Shown piece after piece: positions 47,989 to 57,279 of a stretch of 64,000 bases of DNA. Origin of the DNA: Marinimicrococcus flavescens (lineage in GTDB: Bacteria > Pseudomonadota > Alphaproteobacteria > Geminicoccales > Geminicoccaceae); the NCBI GenBank assembly GCA_029211145.1, contig JARGEQ010000092.1, forward strand, positions 45,037-109,036. The letters are read 5' to 3'. A program made the translations under genes and the position numbers. How positions within the stretch are numbered: the stretch's first letter is position 1; every line of letters begins with the position of its first letter. A model generated the notes under the pieces. The model was not told the origin of the DNA. It saw nothing but the letters and a program-made list of their open reading frames with translations, and made no database searches.

Positions 47989-48702
47989 TCAGCCCACGTC
48001 GGGCGGCGGCACCGCCTCGCCGGCGAACATCCTCTGCATCACGTCCCAGGCGCGCACCACATGCTCCTTGAGCACCGCGGCGATCGCCTGGGCGTCGCGG
48101 CGCTCGAGGGCGGCCAGGATCTTCTCGTGCTCGCGGATGGCGCTCTCCCAGCGCTCGGTGCGCAGGTTGCAGATGTAGCGGACACGGTAGACCCGCGCGT
48201 TGAGCGTTCGGTGATGCTCGATCACGGTGCGGTTGCGGGTGGTGGCGACGATGGCGCGGTGGATGTCCTGGTTGCGGTGGAAATAGCCCAGCCGGTCGCC
48301 GCGGGTATAGGCCGCGAGCATCTCGTAGTGCAGCGCGCGGACCTCGCGGATCTCCTCGTCGGTGGCGCTGGCGCAGGCGAGCTCGCCGGCATAGGCCTCG
48401 ATCACGCCCAAAAGCTGGAGCAGCTCGCGCACCTCGTCGCCGCCGGGGGCGGTGACCACCGCGCCGCGCCGCGGCTGCAGCTCGACCAGCCCTTCGGCGG
48501 AGAGGATCTTGAGGGCCTCGCGCAGGGGCGTGCGCGACACTGCGAGGCGCTCTGCCAGGACGCGCTCGCGGATGGGTGCTCCGGGCGGCAGCTCGTCCTG
48601 GATGATCATCTCGCGGATGCGCGCGGCCACCTGCGCCGGCTTGAGGCTCGCCGACGGCCGTGCCGGCTTCGCGGCGCCACGCAGCACGGTCACCTCTCCC
48701 AT
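47989..48702 (-). CDS. GntR-family transcriptional regulator (FCD domain)
   Basis: 237 residues from ATG 48702 with GAGGGGG upstream (an earlier in-frame GTG at 48723 is possible). N-terminal winged helix: IREMIIQDELPPGAPIRERVLAERLAVSRTPLREALKILSAEGLV. The FCD ligand domain follows with the metal-binding D...H...H pattern (FHRNQDIHRAIV and later His). Such proteins repress catabolic operons until an organic acid binds. Two TGGTATACCA-like sites before TRAP operon 2 fit its expected operator. Confidence 0.9.
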   Translation of the reverse strand: MGEVTVLRGAAKPARPSASLKPAQVAARIREMIIQDELPPGAPIRERVLAERLAVSRTPLREALKILSAEGLVELQPRRGAVVTAPGGDEVRELLQLLGVIEAYAGELACASATDEEIREVRALHYEMLAAYTRGDRLGYFHRNQDIHRAIVATTRNRTVIEHHRTLNARVYRVRYICNLRTERWESAIREHEKILAALERRDAQAIAAVLKEHVVRAWDVMQRMFAGEAVPPPDVG

Positions 48703-48797
48703 CCGCACCCCCTCGGTCTGCACGGGCTCAGGCCAGCCCTAGCACGGACGGCGGGTGCCGCAAACGGCCGCCCGGGGCGGCAGACGGAGACGCTCCC

Positions 48798-49796
48798 ATG
48801 ACACCCACCCTGGCCCTGGTGATGGGCGATCCGGCCGGTATCGGCCCCGAGCTGATGGCGAGGCTGCTGGCCGACCCGCTCTCGCGGCGCGCGCGCATCC
48901 TCGCCATCGGCGACCGCCGCCTGCTCGAGCGGGGCGCGCGGGAAGCGGGCGTGGAGCTGGACCTGCCGGTCGTCACCGACCGCGAGCGGGCGCTTGCCAG
49001 CAATGCCGGCCATGTCTTTCTCGACCTTTCCAATCTCGATCCCGCCACCATCGCCCGCGGCGTGCCCACCGCCGGGGGCGGCCGCTCGGCGCTCGAGAAC
49101 TACGGTCTGGCGCTGGAGCTTGCGGCCAGCGGCGCGGTCGACGCGGTGACCTTCGTGCCGTTCAACAAGCAGGCGATGCGGCTGGTCGAGGAGACCTACG
49201 AGGACGAGCTGGTGTGGGCTGCCGAACGGCTGGGCTGGCAGGGGCCCTGCGCCGAGTTCAACGTCATCGACGAGTTCTGGAACGCCCGGGTGACCTCGCA
49301 CGTGCCGCTCTCGGAGGTGGCCCGGCTCATCACCGCAGAGCGGATCGTCGAGCGGCTGCGGCTCACCGACGCGGCGCTGCGCGAGGCGGGCGTGGAAAAG
49401 CCGCGCATCGCCGTGGCGGCGCTCAACCCCCATGCCGGCGACGGCGGCGCCTTCGGCCGCGAGGAGATCGACGTGATCGCGCCGGCGGTCGAGCAGGCCC
49501 GCGCCCAGGGGCTGCCGGCCGACGGGCCCTTTCCGTCCGACACGGTGTTCTTGCGGGCGACGCGCGGCGACTATGACGCGGTGCTCACCATGTACCACGA
49601 CCAGGGCCAGATCGCGATCAAGCTGCTGGGCTTCGACAAGGGGGTGACGGTCCTGGGCGGGCTGCCGGTGCCGATCACCACGCCGGCGCACGGCACTGCC
49701 TACGACATAGCAGGGCAGGGCATCGCCAATCCCGAGCCGACCCGCCGCGCCTTCGCCATCGCCTGCACCATGGCCGAGCGCCGCAAGCGCGGATGA
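48798..49796 (+). CDS. PdxA-family dehydrogenase
   Basis: 332 residues. PdxA landmarks: MGDPAGIGPEL near the start, NPHAGDGGAFGREE (metal-binding His), MYHDQGQIAIK and THGTAYDIAG-type AHGTAYDIAGQG. The family NAD-dependently oxidises 4-phosphohydroxy-threonine (PdxA) but also acts on other substrates in catabolic clusters (PdxA2, TphB-like diol dehydrogenases). The location divergent from the GntR regulator and beyond the TRAP operon favours the catabolic sense rather than pyridoxal synthesis. Confidence 0.8.
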   Translation: MTPTLALVMGDPAGIGPELMARLLADPLSRRARILAIGDRRLLERGAREAGVELDLPVVTDRERALASNAGHVFLDLSNLDPATIARGVPTAGGGRSALENYGLALELAASGAVDAVTFVPFNKQAMRLVEETYEDELVWAAERLGWQGPCAEFNVIDEFWNARVTSHVPLSEVARLITAERIVERLRLTDAALREAGVEKPRIAVAALNPHAGDGGAFGREEIDVIAPAVEQARAQGLPADGPFPSDTVFLRATRGDYDAVLTMYHDQGQIAIKLLGFDKGVTVLGGLPVPITTPAHGTAYDIAGQGIANPEPTRRAFAIACTMAERRKRG

Positions 49797-49803
49797 GCCC
49801 GGC

Positions 49804-50409
49804 TCAGCCCGCGCTGCGCCCGCGAAAGGTCACGACGCGGTAGACATAGTAGGCGAGCATCAGGGCCAGGATCGTGTTGGTGGCCGGGTTCATCCACTCG
49901 GCGACCTTCTGGTACTGGTCTTCCAGAAGATAGCCGGCGCCTGCCAGCAGGGCGGTCCAGATGGCGGTGCCGAGGGTCGAGAACAGCAGGAAGCGGGCGA
50001 GCCCCATGCAGGCGACGCCTGCCGGCACCGAGATGAGCGTGCGCAGGGCCGGCACCAGACGGCCGACGAAGACCGCCGTTCCGCTGTGGCGCTCGAACAT
50101 GGCCTTGGCGCGGTCGAGCTCGTCGGGGTGGAGGGTGAGCCAGCGGCCGTGCCGGCCGGCCCAGCGCCTGAGGCGGTCCATGCCGATCTTGAGGCCGACA
50201 TAGTACCAGAACAGCGCGCCGGCGAGGGAGCCGGCGGTGCCCGCCGCCACCACGCCCGCCATGTTCAGCTTGCCGCTGGCGGCGGTGTAGCCGGCGAGCG
50301 GCATGATGAGCTCGGAGGGAACCGGCGGGAAGACATTCTCCGCCAGCATCAAGAAGGCTATGCCGAGATAGCCCGACTGCTCCACGAACCCGGTTATCCA
50401 GTCGAACAT
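49804..50409 (-). CDS. DedA-family membrane protein
   Basis: 201 residues with about five hydrophobic helices. AENVFPPVPSELIMPLAG gives the ExxxPPVPSE motif and FVGRLVPALRTLISVPAG the F-x-R-x-x-P-x-R-x-x-x-x-x-x-A-G motif of DedA/SNARE-associated proteins, which act as lipid flippases for undecaprenyl phosphate or phosphatidylethanolamine. The start ATG 50409 has GAGGGG. Confidence 0.9.
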   Translation of the reverse strand: MFDWITGFVEQSGYLGIAFLMLAENVFPPVPSELIMPLAGYTAASGKLNMAGVVAAGTAGSLAGALFWYYVGLKIGMDRLRRWAGRHGRWLTLHPDELDRAKAMFERHSGTAVFVGRLVPALRTLISVPAGVACMGLARFLLFSTLGTAIWTALLAGAGYLLEDQYQKVAEWMNPATNTILALMLAYYVYRVVTFRGRSAG

Positions 50410-50442
50410 CCGCCCCTCGCACGCATCGCCCGAGGGGTAACG

Positions 50443-50467
50443 GCGGGGAGCCGCAGAAGCTCCCCGC
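50443..50467 (-). terminator. Hairpin after rimO
   Basis: Perfect 9-bp stem GCGGGGAGC/GCTCCCCGC with a 7-nt loop, 7 nt beyond the rimO stop. No U-run; may be Rho-linked. Confidence 0.5.
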
Positions 50468-50473
50468 GGCGGC

Positions 50474-51859
50474 TCAGGCCACCACCCGGCCGAACAGGTC
50501 GTACGCGTCGGCCGCGGTGATCCGGGCCTTGAGGATCGTGCCCGGGCGCATTCCTTCGGCACCCTCGAGCCAGACGCAGCCATCAACCTCGGGGGCATCG
50601 CCCTGGCTGCGGGCGACGATGTTGCCCTCCTCGTCGGTGCCGTCGACCATCACCTCGAGCGTGCGGCCGACCTTGGCCTGCAGGCGGGCGGCCGAGATCC
50701 TCTGCTGCTTTGCCATGAACCGCTGCCAGCGCTCCTCCTTGACCTCCTCGGGCACGGCGCCGGGAAGCTCGTTGGCGGGAGCGCCCTCGATCGGCTCGTA
50801 GCGAAAGCAGCCCACCCGGTCGAGCTGTGCCTCCTCGAGCCAGTCGAGGAGGAACTGGAAGTCCGCCTCGGTCTCGCCGGGAAAGCCCACGATGAAGGTC
50901 GAGCGCAAGGTGAGATCGGGGCAGATCTCGCGCCAGCGGCGGATGCGGTCGAGCACCTTCTCCTGGTTGGCCGGGCGGCGCATCGCCTTGAGGACGTTGG
51001 GGCTCGCATGCTGGAAGGGGATGTCGAGATAGGGGAGGATCTTGCCCGCCGCCATCAGCGGGATCACCTCGTCGACATGCGGGTAGGGGTAGACATAGTG
51101 CAGCCGCACCCACGCCCCGAGCTCGCCCAGCTCGCGCGCCAGATCGAGGAAGCGGGTGCGCACCTCGCGGTCGTGGAAGGAGGAGGGCGCGTATTTCACG
51201 TCGACGCCGTAGGCGCTGGTGTCCTGCGAGATCACCAGGAGCTCCCTGGCGCCACCGGCCACCAGGCTCTCCGCCTCGGCCAGCACGTCGCCCGCCGGCC
51301 GGCTGGCGAGATCGCCCCGCAGATGCGGGATGATGCAAAAGCTGCAGCGGTTGTTGCAGCCCTCGGAGATCTTCAGATAGGCGTAGTGCTTCGGTGTCAG
51401 GCGCAGGCCCTGCGGCGGCACCAGCTCGAGGAACGGCTCGTGGGGCGGCGGGGCGGCGCGGTGCACGGCCGCCACCACGCTCTCGTACTGGTGCGGGCCC
51501 GTGACCTCGAGGACCTTGGGATGCACCTTGCGGATGGCCTCGGGGTCGGCGCCGAGGCAGCCGGTGACGATCACCTTGCCGTTCTCGTCCAGCGCCTCGC
51601 CGATGGCCTCCAGCGATTCCTGCCGGGCCGAGACCAGGAAACCGCAGGTATTGACCACCACCACGTCTGCGGTGTCGTAGCCCGGGGCGATCTCGTAGCC
51701 CTCGGTCCTGAGCCGGGTGAGGATCCGCTCGCTGTCGACCAGCGCCTTGGCGCAGCCGAGGCTCACGAAACCGACCCTCGGCCGGACGGCGACGGGCGGG
51801 ACGGGTTTGCGCGACGCTGGCTGGCGGCGCACGGGAGGGGGCGGGGCGGTGTGCTGCAT
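50474..51859 (-). CDS. rimO: Ribosomal protein uS12 methylthiotransferase
   Basis: 461 residues. The N-terminal UPF0004 domain has its three cysteines ([24 protein letters not shown]); the radical-SAM cluster is [29 protein letters not shown] and a C-terminal TRAM domain follow. This order distinguishes RimO/MiaB, and [14 protein letters not shown] with [14 protein letters not shown] is RimO. It methylthiolates Asp of ribosomal protein S12. About 20 N-terminal residues rich in Pro and Arg precede the domain and may be an artefact of a too-early start. Confidence 0.94.
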   Translation of the reverse strand: MQHTAPPPPVRRQPASRKPVPPVAVRPRVGFVSLGCAKALVDSERILTRLRTEGYEIAPGYDTADVVVVNTCGFLVSARQESLEAIGEALDENGKVIVTGCLGADPEAIRKVHPKVLEVTGPHQYESVVAAVHRAAPPPHEPFLELVPPQGLRLTPKHYAYLKISEGCNNRCSFCIIPHLRGDLASRPAGDVLAEAESLVAGGARELLVISQDTSAYGVDVKYAPSSFHDREVRTRFLDLARELGELGAWVRLHYVYPYPHVDEVIPLMAAGKILPYLDIPFQHASPNVLKAMRRPANQEKVLDRIRRWREICPDLTLRSTFIVGFPGETEADFQFLLDWLEEAQLDRVGCFRYEPIEGAPANELPGAVPEEVKEERWQRFMAKQQRISAARLQAKVGRTLEVMVDGTDEEGNIVARSQGDAPEVDGCVWLEGAEGMRPGTILKARITAADAYDLFGRVVA

Positions 51860-51920
51860 GGCCGGCCTTATAAGCCAGCCCGCAGCACCTTCCCAGAGGC
51901 CGTGCGCCGCATCCCTGGCC

Positions 51921-52208
51921 CTATTGCCAGTCCTGGCGCTTCAGGCGCCAGAGCAGGTTCCAACCGAGCCTCGTGACAAGCCGTGGCAGGACGAGAGTGG
52001 CCAGCATGGCGACGCCGACAGCGGCGATGAACGCCTGCTCGATGGGCTCGCCGTGAAGCAGATGGGCGAGGATCCGCATTGCCACCAGGGCGAGCACCGC
52101 GGCGATGCCGAGTCCGGTCATGATCCGTCGCGCAAGCCGGAACTTCTGCCACGCCCGGTAGCTCCTGCGCACGCGGCGCTGCGGATAGTCGTTCCAATCG
52201 ACAGCCAT
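51921..52208 (-). CDS. Small membrane protein of unknown function
   Basis: 95 residues: a basic amphipathic N-terminus ([19 protein letters not shown]), then hydrophobic helices at about 29-48 and 60-80, and a basic tail. No family recognised. It lies alone between rimO and the winged-helix gene, with its promoter in an AT-rich intergenic region. Confidence 0.6.
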   Translation of the reverse strand: MAVDWNDYPQRRVRRSYRAWQKFRLARRIMTGLGIAAVLALVAMRILAHLLHGEPIEQAFIAAVGVAMLATLVLPRLVTRLGWNLLWRLKRQDWQ

Positions 52209-52255
52209 TGCCAGGGTTGTGCTCCGCCTGGTTGCATTTCGTGTCGCGAACCCTT

Positions 52256-52276
52256 AAGTTGCTGCAACTTTAAAGT
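52256..52276. promoter_or_regulatory. Overlapping palindromes in AT-rich promoter region
   Basis: AAGTTGC-T-GCAACTT (52256-52270) and ACTTTAAAGT (52267-52276) overlap in the divergent space before the winged-helix gene. CAACTTG recurs near 52324. This stretch of about 90 bp is strikingly AT-rich for the window. Likely operator and promoter DNA. Confidence 0.45.
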
Positions 52277-52427
52277 AAATAACCAAATCTGATTTTCGCT
52301 TTCAAAGTGACAATAAAAACCGCCAACTTGAGAGCGCCTCGATGACATGCCGTCGCTTGTCGTCCCTTGTGCGGCTGGCCGGGCACGCTGCGCAGCCGCA
52401 GCGCCACGCCGCAATGGGAGGGCCCGC

Positions 52428-53531
52428 ATGAGCGGGTCGGCTTCGCATCCGCAAGACCCGGTCGGGGCCGCGCTGTCCGGGGCGACGGAAGGACGGGGCA
52501 GAGGGCGGGCCGTGGGGGAACATACCCGCAAGGCGCCGGCCCACGAGCCAGTGCCCAGGGTCCTCTCCACCGGCGCGGCCGCCGGCGGAGAGGGGGCGAG
52601 CGTCGAGATGTGGCGAGCGGCGGCACCGCCCGCCGGCGACGTGCTCGTTCTCCTTCTCCCGCCATCCGGAGCCGCGCCGGCCAAACGGCTTTCGGCGACC
52701 TTCGAGGCCGCCGGCCTGCTGCTGATCGAGCAGATCTACTACCACGATCCCCTGGAGGTCGTCGGCGGCGAGACGGCGGCCGACATCGTCTTTTTGGAGG
52801 TGGCGCCAGGAGACGGCGACGCGCTGGCGCGACTGAGCGCCGTTGCCCGCCGGATGGTTGAGCGGCCCTGGGTGCAGATTCTCGTGGCCGGAGAGCCGGA
52901 CTTTGCTCTTGCCACGGCGGCGATGAAGGCCGGTGCCACCGCCTTTGTGAGCCTCGACGCCACGCCAGACGACGTTTTCCGCCTGCTCGACGAACTCAAG
53001 CAGAAGGCCGACGATCGCCGTCGGCGCTTCGATGACGCCTACGACATGGCCGCGACGCGCAAGGCGCTGGCGGAGAAGCTGCTGGCGCTGGTCCGGGATT
53101 TCGAGGCCATCGGCAACGCGCCGGTCAGGACGGGCGCGAGCCGTCAGGTAGCCGGCAGTGTGGCGGACGACCGGATCGGCCTGCTCAAGCTCACCCGCTT
53201 CGTTCTCGACACCCGGGCCAGCCGCGACCGGATCTTCGGCAGCAGCCTGTTCTCCGACCCGTGCTGGGAGATCCTCCTCGACCTCACCCGCGCCCATCTG
53301 GTCGGCACCACCATCTCCGCCTCGGGCATCGGCGGCAGCTCGCGCATGCCCTTGAGCACTACCTTGAGAAAGCTCGACGAGCTGGTGGCGCGCGGCCTGG
53401 TCGAACGCCATCCCGACCCCGTCGATGCGAGGCGCAAGCTGCTGCGCCTCACCGACAGCGGGTTCGCCAGCATGTGGCAGTACCTGGACGCGCTGAGCCG
53501 TGCCGCCCACAAGCTGAACCACATGGGCTAG
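52428..53531 (+). CDS. Winged-helix regulator with receiver-like N-terminal domain
   Basis: 367 residues from ATG 52428 (GGGAGG 7 nt upstream). Residues 1-60 are a low-complexity lead rich in Gly, Ala and Arg. Residues about 70-195 look like a degenerate receiver fold (DVLVLLLPPSG, DIVFLEVAPGDGDALARLS, VQILVAGEPDFALATAAMKAGATAFVSLDATPDD), lacking a clear phospho-Asp/Lys pair. Residues about 260-365 form a MarR-type winged helix (SSRMPLSTTLRKLDELVARGLVERHPDPVDARRKLLRLTDSG). Inferred to be a transcription factor not dependent on phosphorylation. Confidence 0.75.
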   Translation: MSGSASHPQDPVGAALSGATEGRGRGRAVGEHTRKAPAHEPVPRVLSTGAAAGGEGASVEMWRAAAPPAGDVLVLLLPPSGAAPAKRLSATFEAAGLLLIEQIYYHDPLEVVGGETAADIVFLEVAPGDGDALARLSAVARRMVERPWVQILVAGEPDFALATAAMKAGATAFVSLDATPDDVFRLLDELKQKADDRRRRFDDAYDMAATRKALAEKLLALVRDFEAIGNAPVRTGASRQVAGSVADDRIGLLKLTRFVLDTRASRDRIFGSSLFSDPCWEILLDLTRAHLVGTTISASGIGGSSRMPLSTTLRKLDELVARGLVERHPDPVDARRKLLRLTDSGFASMWQYLDALSRAAHKLNHMG

Positions 53532-53539
53532 CGCCGTCC

Positions 53540-53577
53540 TCGAACGGGTGGATCGAGGCGGCGAGGACTCGAGCGGC
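53540..53577. repeat. Dispersed intergenic repeat, copy C
   Basis: Begins 8 nt after the winged-helix gene stop. CGAAC, TGGA and GCGAGG-CTCG-GCGGC align with copies A and B; the central palindrome is CGAGGACTCG. Confidence 0.5.
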
Positions 53578-53621
53578 TTTCTTCCCCCTGTTCTCGCGCC
53601 TCGCCGGCGGTGTCCGGGCGC

Positions 53622-54137
53622 TCAGCGCGTCCTGGGCATCACGGCGGCCGTCATGTAGGCGGCGCCATCGCCATAGCTTGCGAGCTTGGCGGCCAGGGCC
53701 GGCTCGGGATGCCGTAGCGCAAAGCCCTGGCGTTGCCAGTAGGGGGCGGCGTTGCCCACGGCGACGAGCGCCAGGAGAGGCAGGCGATGCCCGGCAGCGA
53801 CCTCATGCAGCTCTGCCACGAGTGCGGCACCCAGCCCGGCGCCGCGGGCGGCAGGGAGCAGCGCCACGTCGTGCAGATAGAGGCAGTCCGGGGCAGCGGG
53901 CAGGGCGCCCAGCAGCGAATCCAGCGGGGGCGGCGCGCCCAGCAGGCCAGGATGGGCAACGGCGTAGCCGATGATCGCCCCCGCCTCGTCCCGCGCCACG
54001 CGGCAGCCTTGCGGGAACAGCGCCAGCCGTTCCCGCGGAATCGCGATGTCCTCGGGGTAGTCGGGGTGCACGATCAGGGCGATCTGCTCGACCGCCGCCA
54101 GATCCTCCGTGCGCATGGCCCGCCAGCGCGCCTTCAT
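53622..54137 (-). CDS. GNAT-family N-acetyltransferase
   Basis: 171 residues from ATG 54137 (MKARWRAMRTEDLAAVEQI). The acetyl-CoA binding motif A is LHDVALLPAARGAGLGAALVAEL (RGAGLG pocket), followed by NAAPYWQRQGF typical of GNAT motif B. Substrate unknown. The frame extends upstream without a good start. Confidence 0.88.
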   Translation of the reverse strand: MKARWRAMRTEDLAAVEQIALIVHPDYPEDIAIPRERLALFPQGCRVARDEAGAIIGYAVAHPGLLGAPPPLDSLLGALPAAPDCLYLHDVALLPAARGAGLGAALVAELHEVAAGHRLPLLALVAVGNAAPYWQRQGFALRHPEPALAAKLASYGDGAAYMTAAVMPRTR

Positions 54138-54360
54138 TCCGTCAATCCTCGAGAGAGCTCGTCGCCCGGCTGATAGCCCGCGCCCGGTTCGATGGCCAGT
54201 GCTGCAGCCGCGGCGCACCGTCCCGGGAGGGCAGGCGCAGTCGCCACCGGTCGTCGGCGGCTGCCGTCACCCCCGTCCACAGGCGCAGGGGAGCCGGGTG
54301 CGGCCCCCGGGTGTTCCTGCCTGGTGGACCCCATGAAAGACGGAGGTTGTCTCCCTGCCC

Positions 54361-55596
54361 ATGGAGCGGCTTTATCCTGCCCTGGCCCTCGCGGGCTTCC
54401 TCGTTCTGGCCCTGGGCCTGCTCTCCCGCACCATCAAGGGCGGCGTGCTGTCGGAGCCGATGGTGGCGACGGGCGTCGGCGTGCTCGCCGGCCCGCAGGT
54501 CCTGGGCTGGCTCGATCCGGCTTCCTGGGGGCCGGTCGAGACGGTGCTGACCACGGCCACCCGGCTCACGTTGGCGATCGCCCTCATGGGCGTGGCCCTG
54601 CGCATCGAGCACGCCCAGCTCCGCGCCATCTGGCGGCCGATGGGCCTGCTTCTGACGGCAGGCATGCTGGCGATGTGGGTGGCCAGCGCCGCGCTGGCCG
54701 ACTGGTGGCTTGGCCTCGGCCTCTGGACGGCGCTGCTCCTGGGCGCGGTGGTCACCCCCACCGATCCTGTGGTCTCCAGCGCCATCGTCACCGGCAGGCT
54801 GGCGCGCCGGAACCTGCCCGGCCGGCTGCGTGGCTCGCTCTCGCTGGAGTCGGGCGCGAACGACGGGCTCGCCTTCCTGCTGGTGATGCTGCCGCTGGGC
54901 GTGCTGGTCCACTCCGGCGGGATCGGGGCGGCCCGGGCATGGCTGGTCGACGGGCTGCTGGTGGGCGTGCTGCTGGCCGTGGCGATGGGCGCCGCGCTGG
55001 GCTACGGCGCCGCCGTTCTTCTCGAGCTGGCGAAGGGTCGCGGGCTGGTCGAGCGTCACTCGGTGCTGAGCTACACCGTGGCGCTCTCGCTCACGACCCT
55101 GGGTGCGGCGAGGCTGTGCGGCGCCGATGCGCTCATCGCCGTCTTCGCCGCCGGCCTGGTCTTCAACATCGTCAGCGACACGAGCCAGCAGCAGGAGGAG
55201 GAGAACGTCCAGGAGGCGGTGAGCAAGCTCTTCATGCCGCCGGTGTTCGTGCTCTTCGGGGCGGTGCTGCCTTGGCAGGAGTGGCAGGCCATGGGATGGC
55301 CGCTCCTGGGCCTCGCGCTGGGCGTGCTGGTGGTGCGGCGGCCGCTGGCCCTCCTGATCTGCGCGCCCCTGCTGCGGCGCTGGTATCCGCCGCGCGAGCT
55401 GGCCTTCCTCGGCTGGTTCGGCCCCGTCGGCGTGGCAGCCCTCTTCTATGCCGCGCACATCTGGGAGCGCACCGGCGAACCCTTCGTCTTCCACGCCGCA
55501 AGCGCCGTCATCCTCGCCTCCATCATCGCCCACGGCGCCACCGCCGCCCCGCTCACGCGCCTGTTCGCAAGGCACGCGTCACGAGAAGCGGCATGA
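54361..55596 (+). CDS. Sodium(cation)/proton antiporter, CPA1 family
   Basis: 411 residues with about twelve helices. GAVVTPTDPVVSSAIVTG and SLSLESGANDGLAFLLVMLPLG hold the ion-binding TD/ND motif typical of CPA1 (NhaP-like) exchangers; GADALIAVFAAGLVFN is also conserved. Moves H+ in for cations out. The 223-bp upstream region holds a small GGAG/CTCC inverted repeat next to the start that could fold over the ribosome site. Confidence 0.9.
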   Translation: MERLYPALALAGFLVLALGLLSRTIKGGVLSEPMVATGVGVLAGPQVLGWLDPASWGPVETVLTTATRLTLAIALMGVALRIEHAQLRAIWRPMGLLLTAGMLAMWVASAALADWWLGLGLWTALLLGAVVTPTDPVVSSAIVTGRLARRNLPGRLRGSLSLESGANDGLAFLLVMLPLGVLVHSGGIGAARAWLVDGLLVGVLLAVAMGAALGYGAAVLLELAKGRGLVERHSVLSYTVALSLTTLGAARLCGADALIAVFAAGLVFNIVSDTSQQQEEENVQEAVSKLFMPPVFVLFGAVLPWQEWQAMGWPLLGLALGVLVVRRPLALLICAPLLRRWYPPRELAFLGWFGPVGVAALFYAAHIWERTGEPFVFHAASAVILASIIAHGATAAPLTRLFARHASREAA

Positions 55597-55682
55597 GGCA
55601 AAGGGCGGGGCGCGGCGGGAGGCGGAGGTGAGTTAGTCGGACACGGGACACCCTTTGGGGTCGGCGTGTGCGCCGCTCGCGC

Positions 55683-56360
55683 TCAGCGCCTTCGCAGGAG
55701 GCGTGTCGCCTCCTCGATGTGGTGCTTCTTCGCTCTTGCGAGGGCATCGACCTCCCTGTCGTCGAAGGCTCCGTGCACTTCGATCACGCATCCGTCCGCG
55801 TGACAGATCTCCTCCAGTGTCTCACTCGGCGCCCACGGCGACCGGGCGAACGCCTTGCTGGCAATGACCCGCTCCATCACGGAGCGCCCGCTCTCTCTCG
55901 GCAGCAGGGCGATCAGGCCGTGCTGCCACGTCAGGAGATCGTTCGCAAAGGCGAGGGGGACCGTCTCCATCCGCGTCGCCGCGGCGAACCGGATGCCGCC
56001 CGGGCCCTCGTGCAGCCGGTCAAACAGCCGGCCCGCCTCAGGCACCTCCGCGAGTTCGTGCCGGTGCCGCCGCCAGAGCCTGTTGTAGAGGGTGATCCTG
56101 TTCTTCGACTGCGAGGTGCGGTGCGCGCCGGCGAGCCATGCCTCGTGCTCAGGGAGCACCTCGGACATGAGCTTCAAGGTGAAGTCGATCAGCGCGATCC
56201 TGGCCTCATCGACCGTCCCGGTGCGGATGGCCGTGAAGCAGCACGACCAGAGCGACGAGCCCGGCGCGTCCGACCACGACTCTGCGTCATGGAACCGTGT
56301 GAGGTTCCGCACGAGTTCGGCCCTGACGTCGCCGCGCTGCAAAGGCTCCGTGCGGATCAC
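55683..56360 (-). CDS. Protein of unknown function, second gene of a two-gene unit
   Basis: 225 residues, mostly helical, without signal or membrane segments. Notable: paired Cys (SLWSCCFTAIRTGTVDEAR), a Lys/His/Arg-rich middle (YNRLWRRHRHELAE) and a basic C-terminus (KKHHIEEATRLLRRR). Contains HADGCVIEVHGAFDDREVD near the end. No family recognised. The start is 9 nt after the stop of the membrane-protein gene, so the two are co-expressed. Confidence 0.7.
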   Translation of the reverse strand: MIRTEPLQRGDVRAELVRNLTRFHDAESWSDAPGSSLWSCCFTAIRTGTVDEARIALIDFTLKLMSEVLPEHEAWLAGAHRTSQSKNRITLYNRLWRRHRHELAEVPEAGRLFDRLHEGPGGIRFAAATRMETVPLAFANDLLTWQHGLIALLPRESGRSVMERVIASKAFARSPWAPSETLEEICHADGCVIEVHGAFDDREVDALARAKKHHIEEATRLLRRR

Positions 56361-56369
56361 GGCCTCGCC

Positions 56370-57260
56370 TCATAAGGGCAGGCGGGAGAGGGCGGCATGA
56401 AGCCCGGCGATGGCGAAGCCGGTGGGGATGAGGATGAACGGGGCGAGGAAAAGCGTGATGACGTTGCCAACGAGAACGACGCCGAGGCTGCGCTTCTTCG
56501 TCAGGCCGTAAAGCTCCGAGACAACGAGCAGCGCCGCACGCACCATCAGCACGAACAGGGGCAGGAGAAAGCCGATGACATGGATCCAGCCCAGGAGACC
56601 GAGGTGCCCCGGCAGCCAAGCCACCAGCGCTACCAGCAGCGCGGTCTCCAGGGCGCCAAGCAGCATCAGATAGGAGGAGAGGACGACGAACGTTCCCAGT
56701 ATCTCCGTAAAGGGCGCCCGCCCCTTGAGGATCCTGGCTGCGGGGTGCAGGCACAGCGTGAAGGCCGCGCAGAGCAGCACCAGGATGAGGCTCTGCCCGG
56801 TGAGGCCGAGAAGCGGGCCCGCCGGAAAATCGGCGAACTCCGCCGTGTCGGCGCCCAGGTGGAAATGGACGCCTGGCAGCCGGCCGGTCTCCTCGTCCTC
56901 GGTTCCGATAATGTCGACGCCCACGGCCAGTCGCAGCCCGATGGTGACGTCAATCAGCCTGGTGCCACCTGCCTCGAGCCATGATGGGCGGCGATCGACG
57001 AGCTGCTCGCTTGCGGCCGCCTCCTCCGGCAACATCGCCCGGAGATGTTCCTCGGGGCTGGCGCCCGTGACGACCTCGAGGAAGGTGAAAAGGATCACCG
57101 AGGCAAGCCAAGAGCAGGCCAGGGCGTAGAGCGGTCTTGCCGCGGGTATCTGCCTGGTTCTGTAGAGCTGAACGAGCCGACGCGGCCGCAGCAGGAGCGT
57201 CGTCAGCACGGCTGGGATCTGAACGGCATTGCGTGAGAGGGAGTTGATCTGGAATCTCAA
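56370..57260 (-). CDS. Polytopic membrane protein of unknown function
   Basis: 296 residues. A basic N-terminus (LLRPRRLVQLYRTRQIPAARPLYALACSW) is followed by a hydrophobic helix at about 45-62, an acidic extracytoplasmic loop to about 145, and then five helices (about 150-170, 188-208, 210-225, 232-255, 265-290). The layout resembles YIP1-type membrane proteins, but I do not recognise a specific family. First gene of the pair with the 225-residue protein. Confidence 0.7.
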   Translation of the reverse strand: MRFQINSLSRNAVQIPAVLTTLLLRPRRLVQLYRTRQIPAARPLYALACSWLASVILFTFLEVVTGASPEEHLRAMLPEEAAASEQLVDRRPSWLEAGGTRLIDVTIGLRLAVGVDIIGTEDEETGRLPGVHFHLGADTAEFADFPAGPLLGLTGQSLILVLLCAAFTLCLHPAARILKGRAPFTEILGTFVVLSSYLMLLGALETALLVALVAWLPGHLGLLGWIHVIGFLLPLFVLMVRAALLVVSELYGLTKKRSLGVVLVGNVITLFLAPFILIPTGFAIAGLHAALSRLPL

Positions 57261-57279
57261 TTCGGATCGCCCCAGTAGG

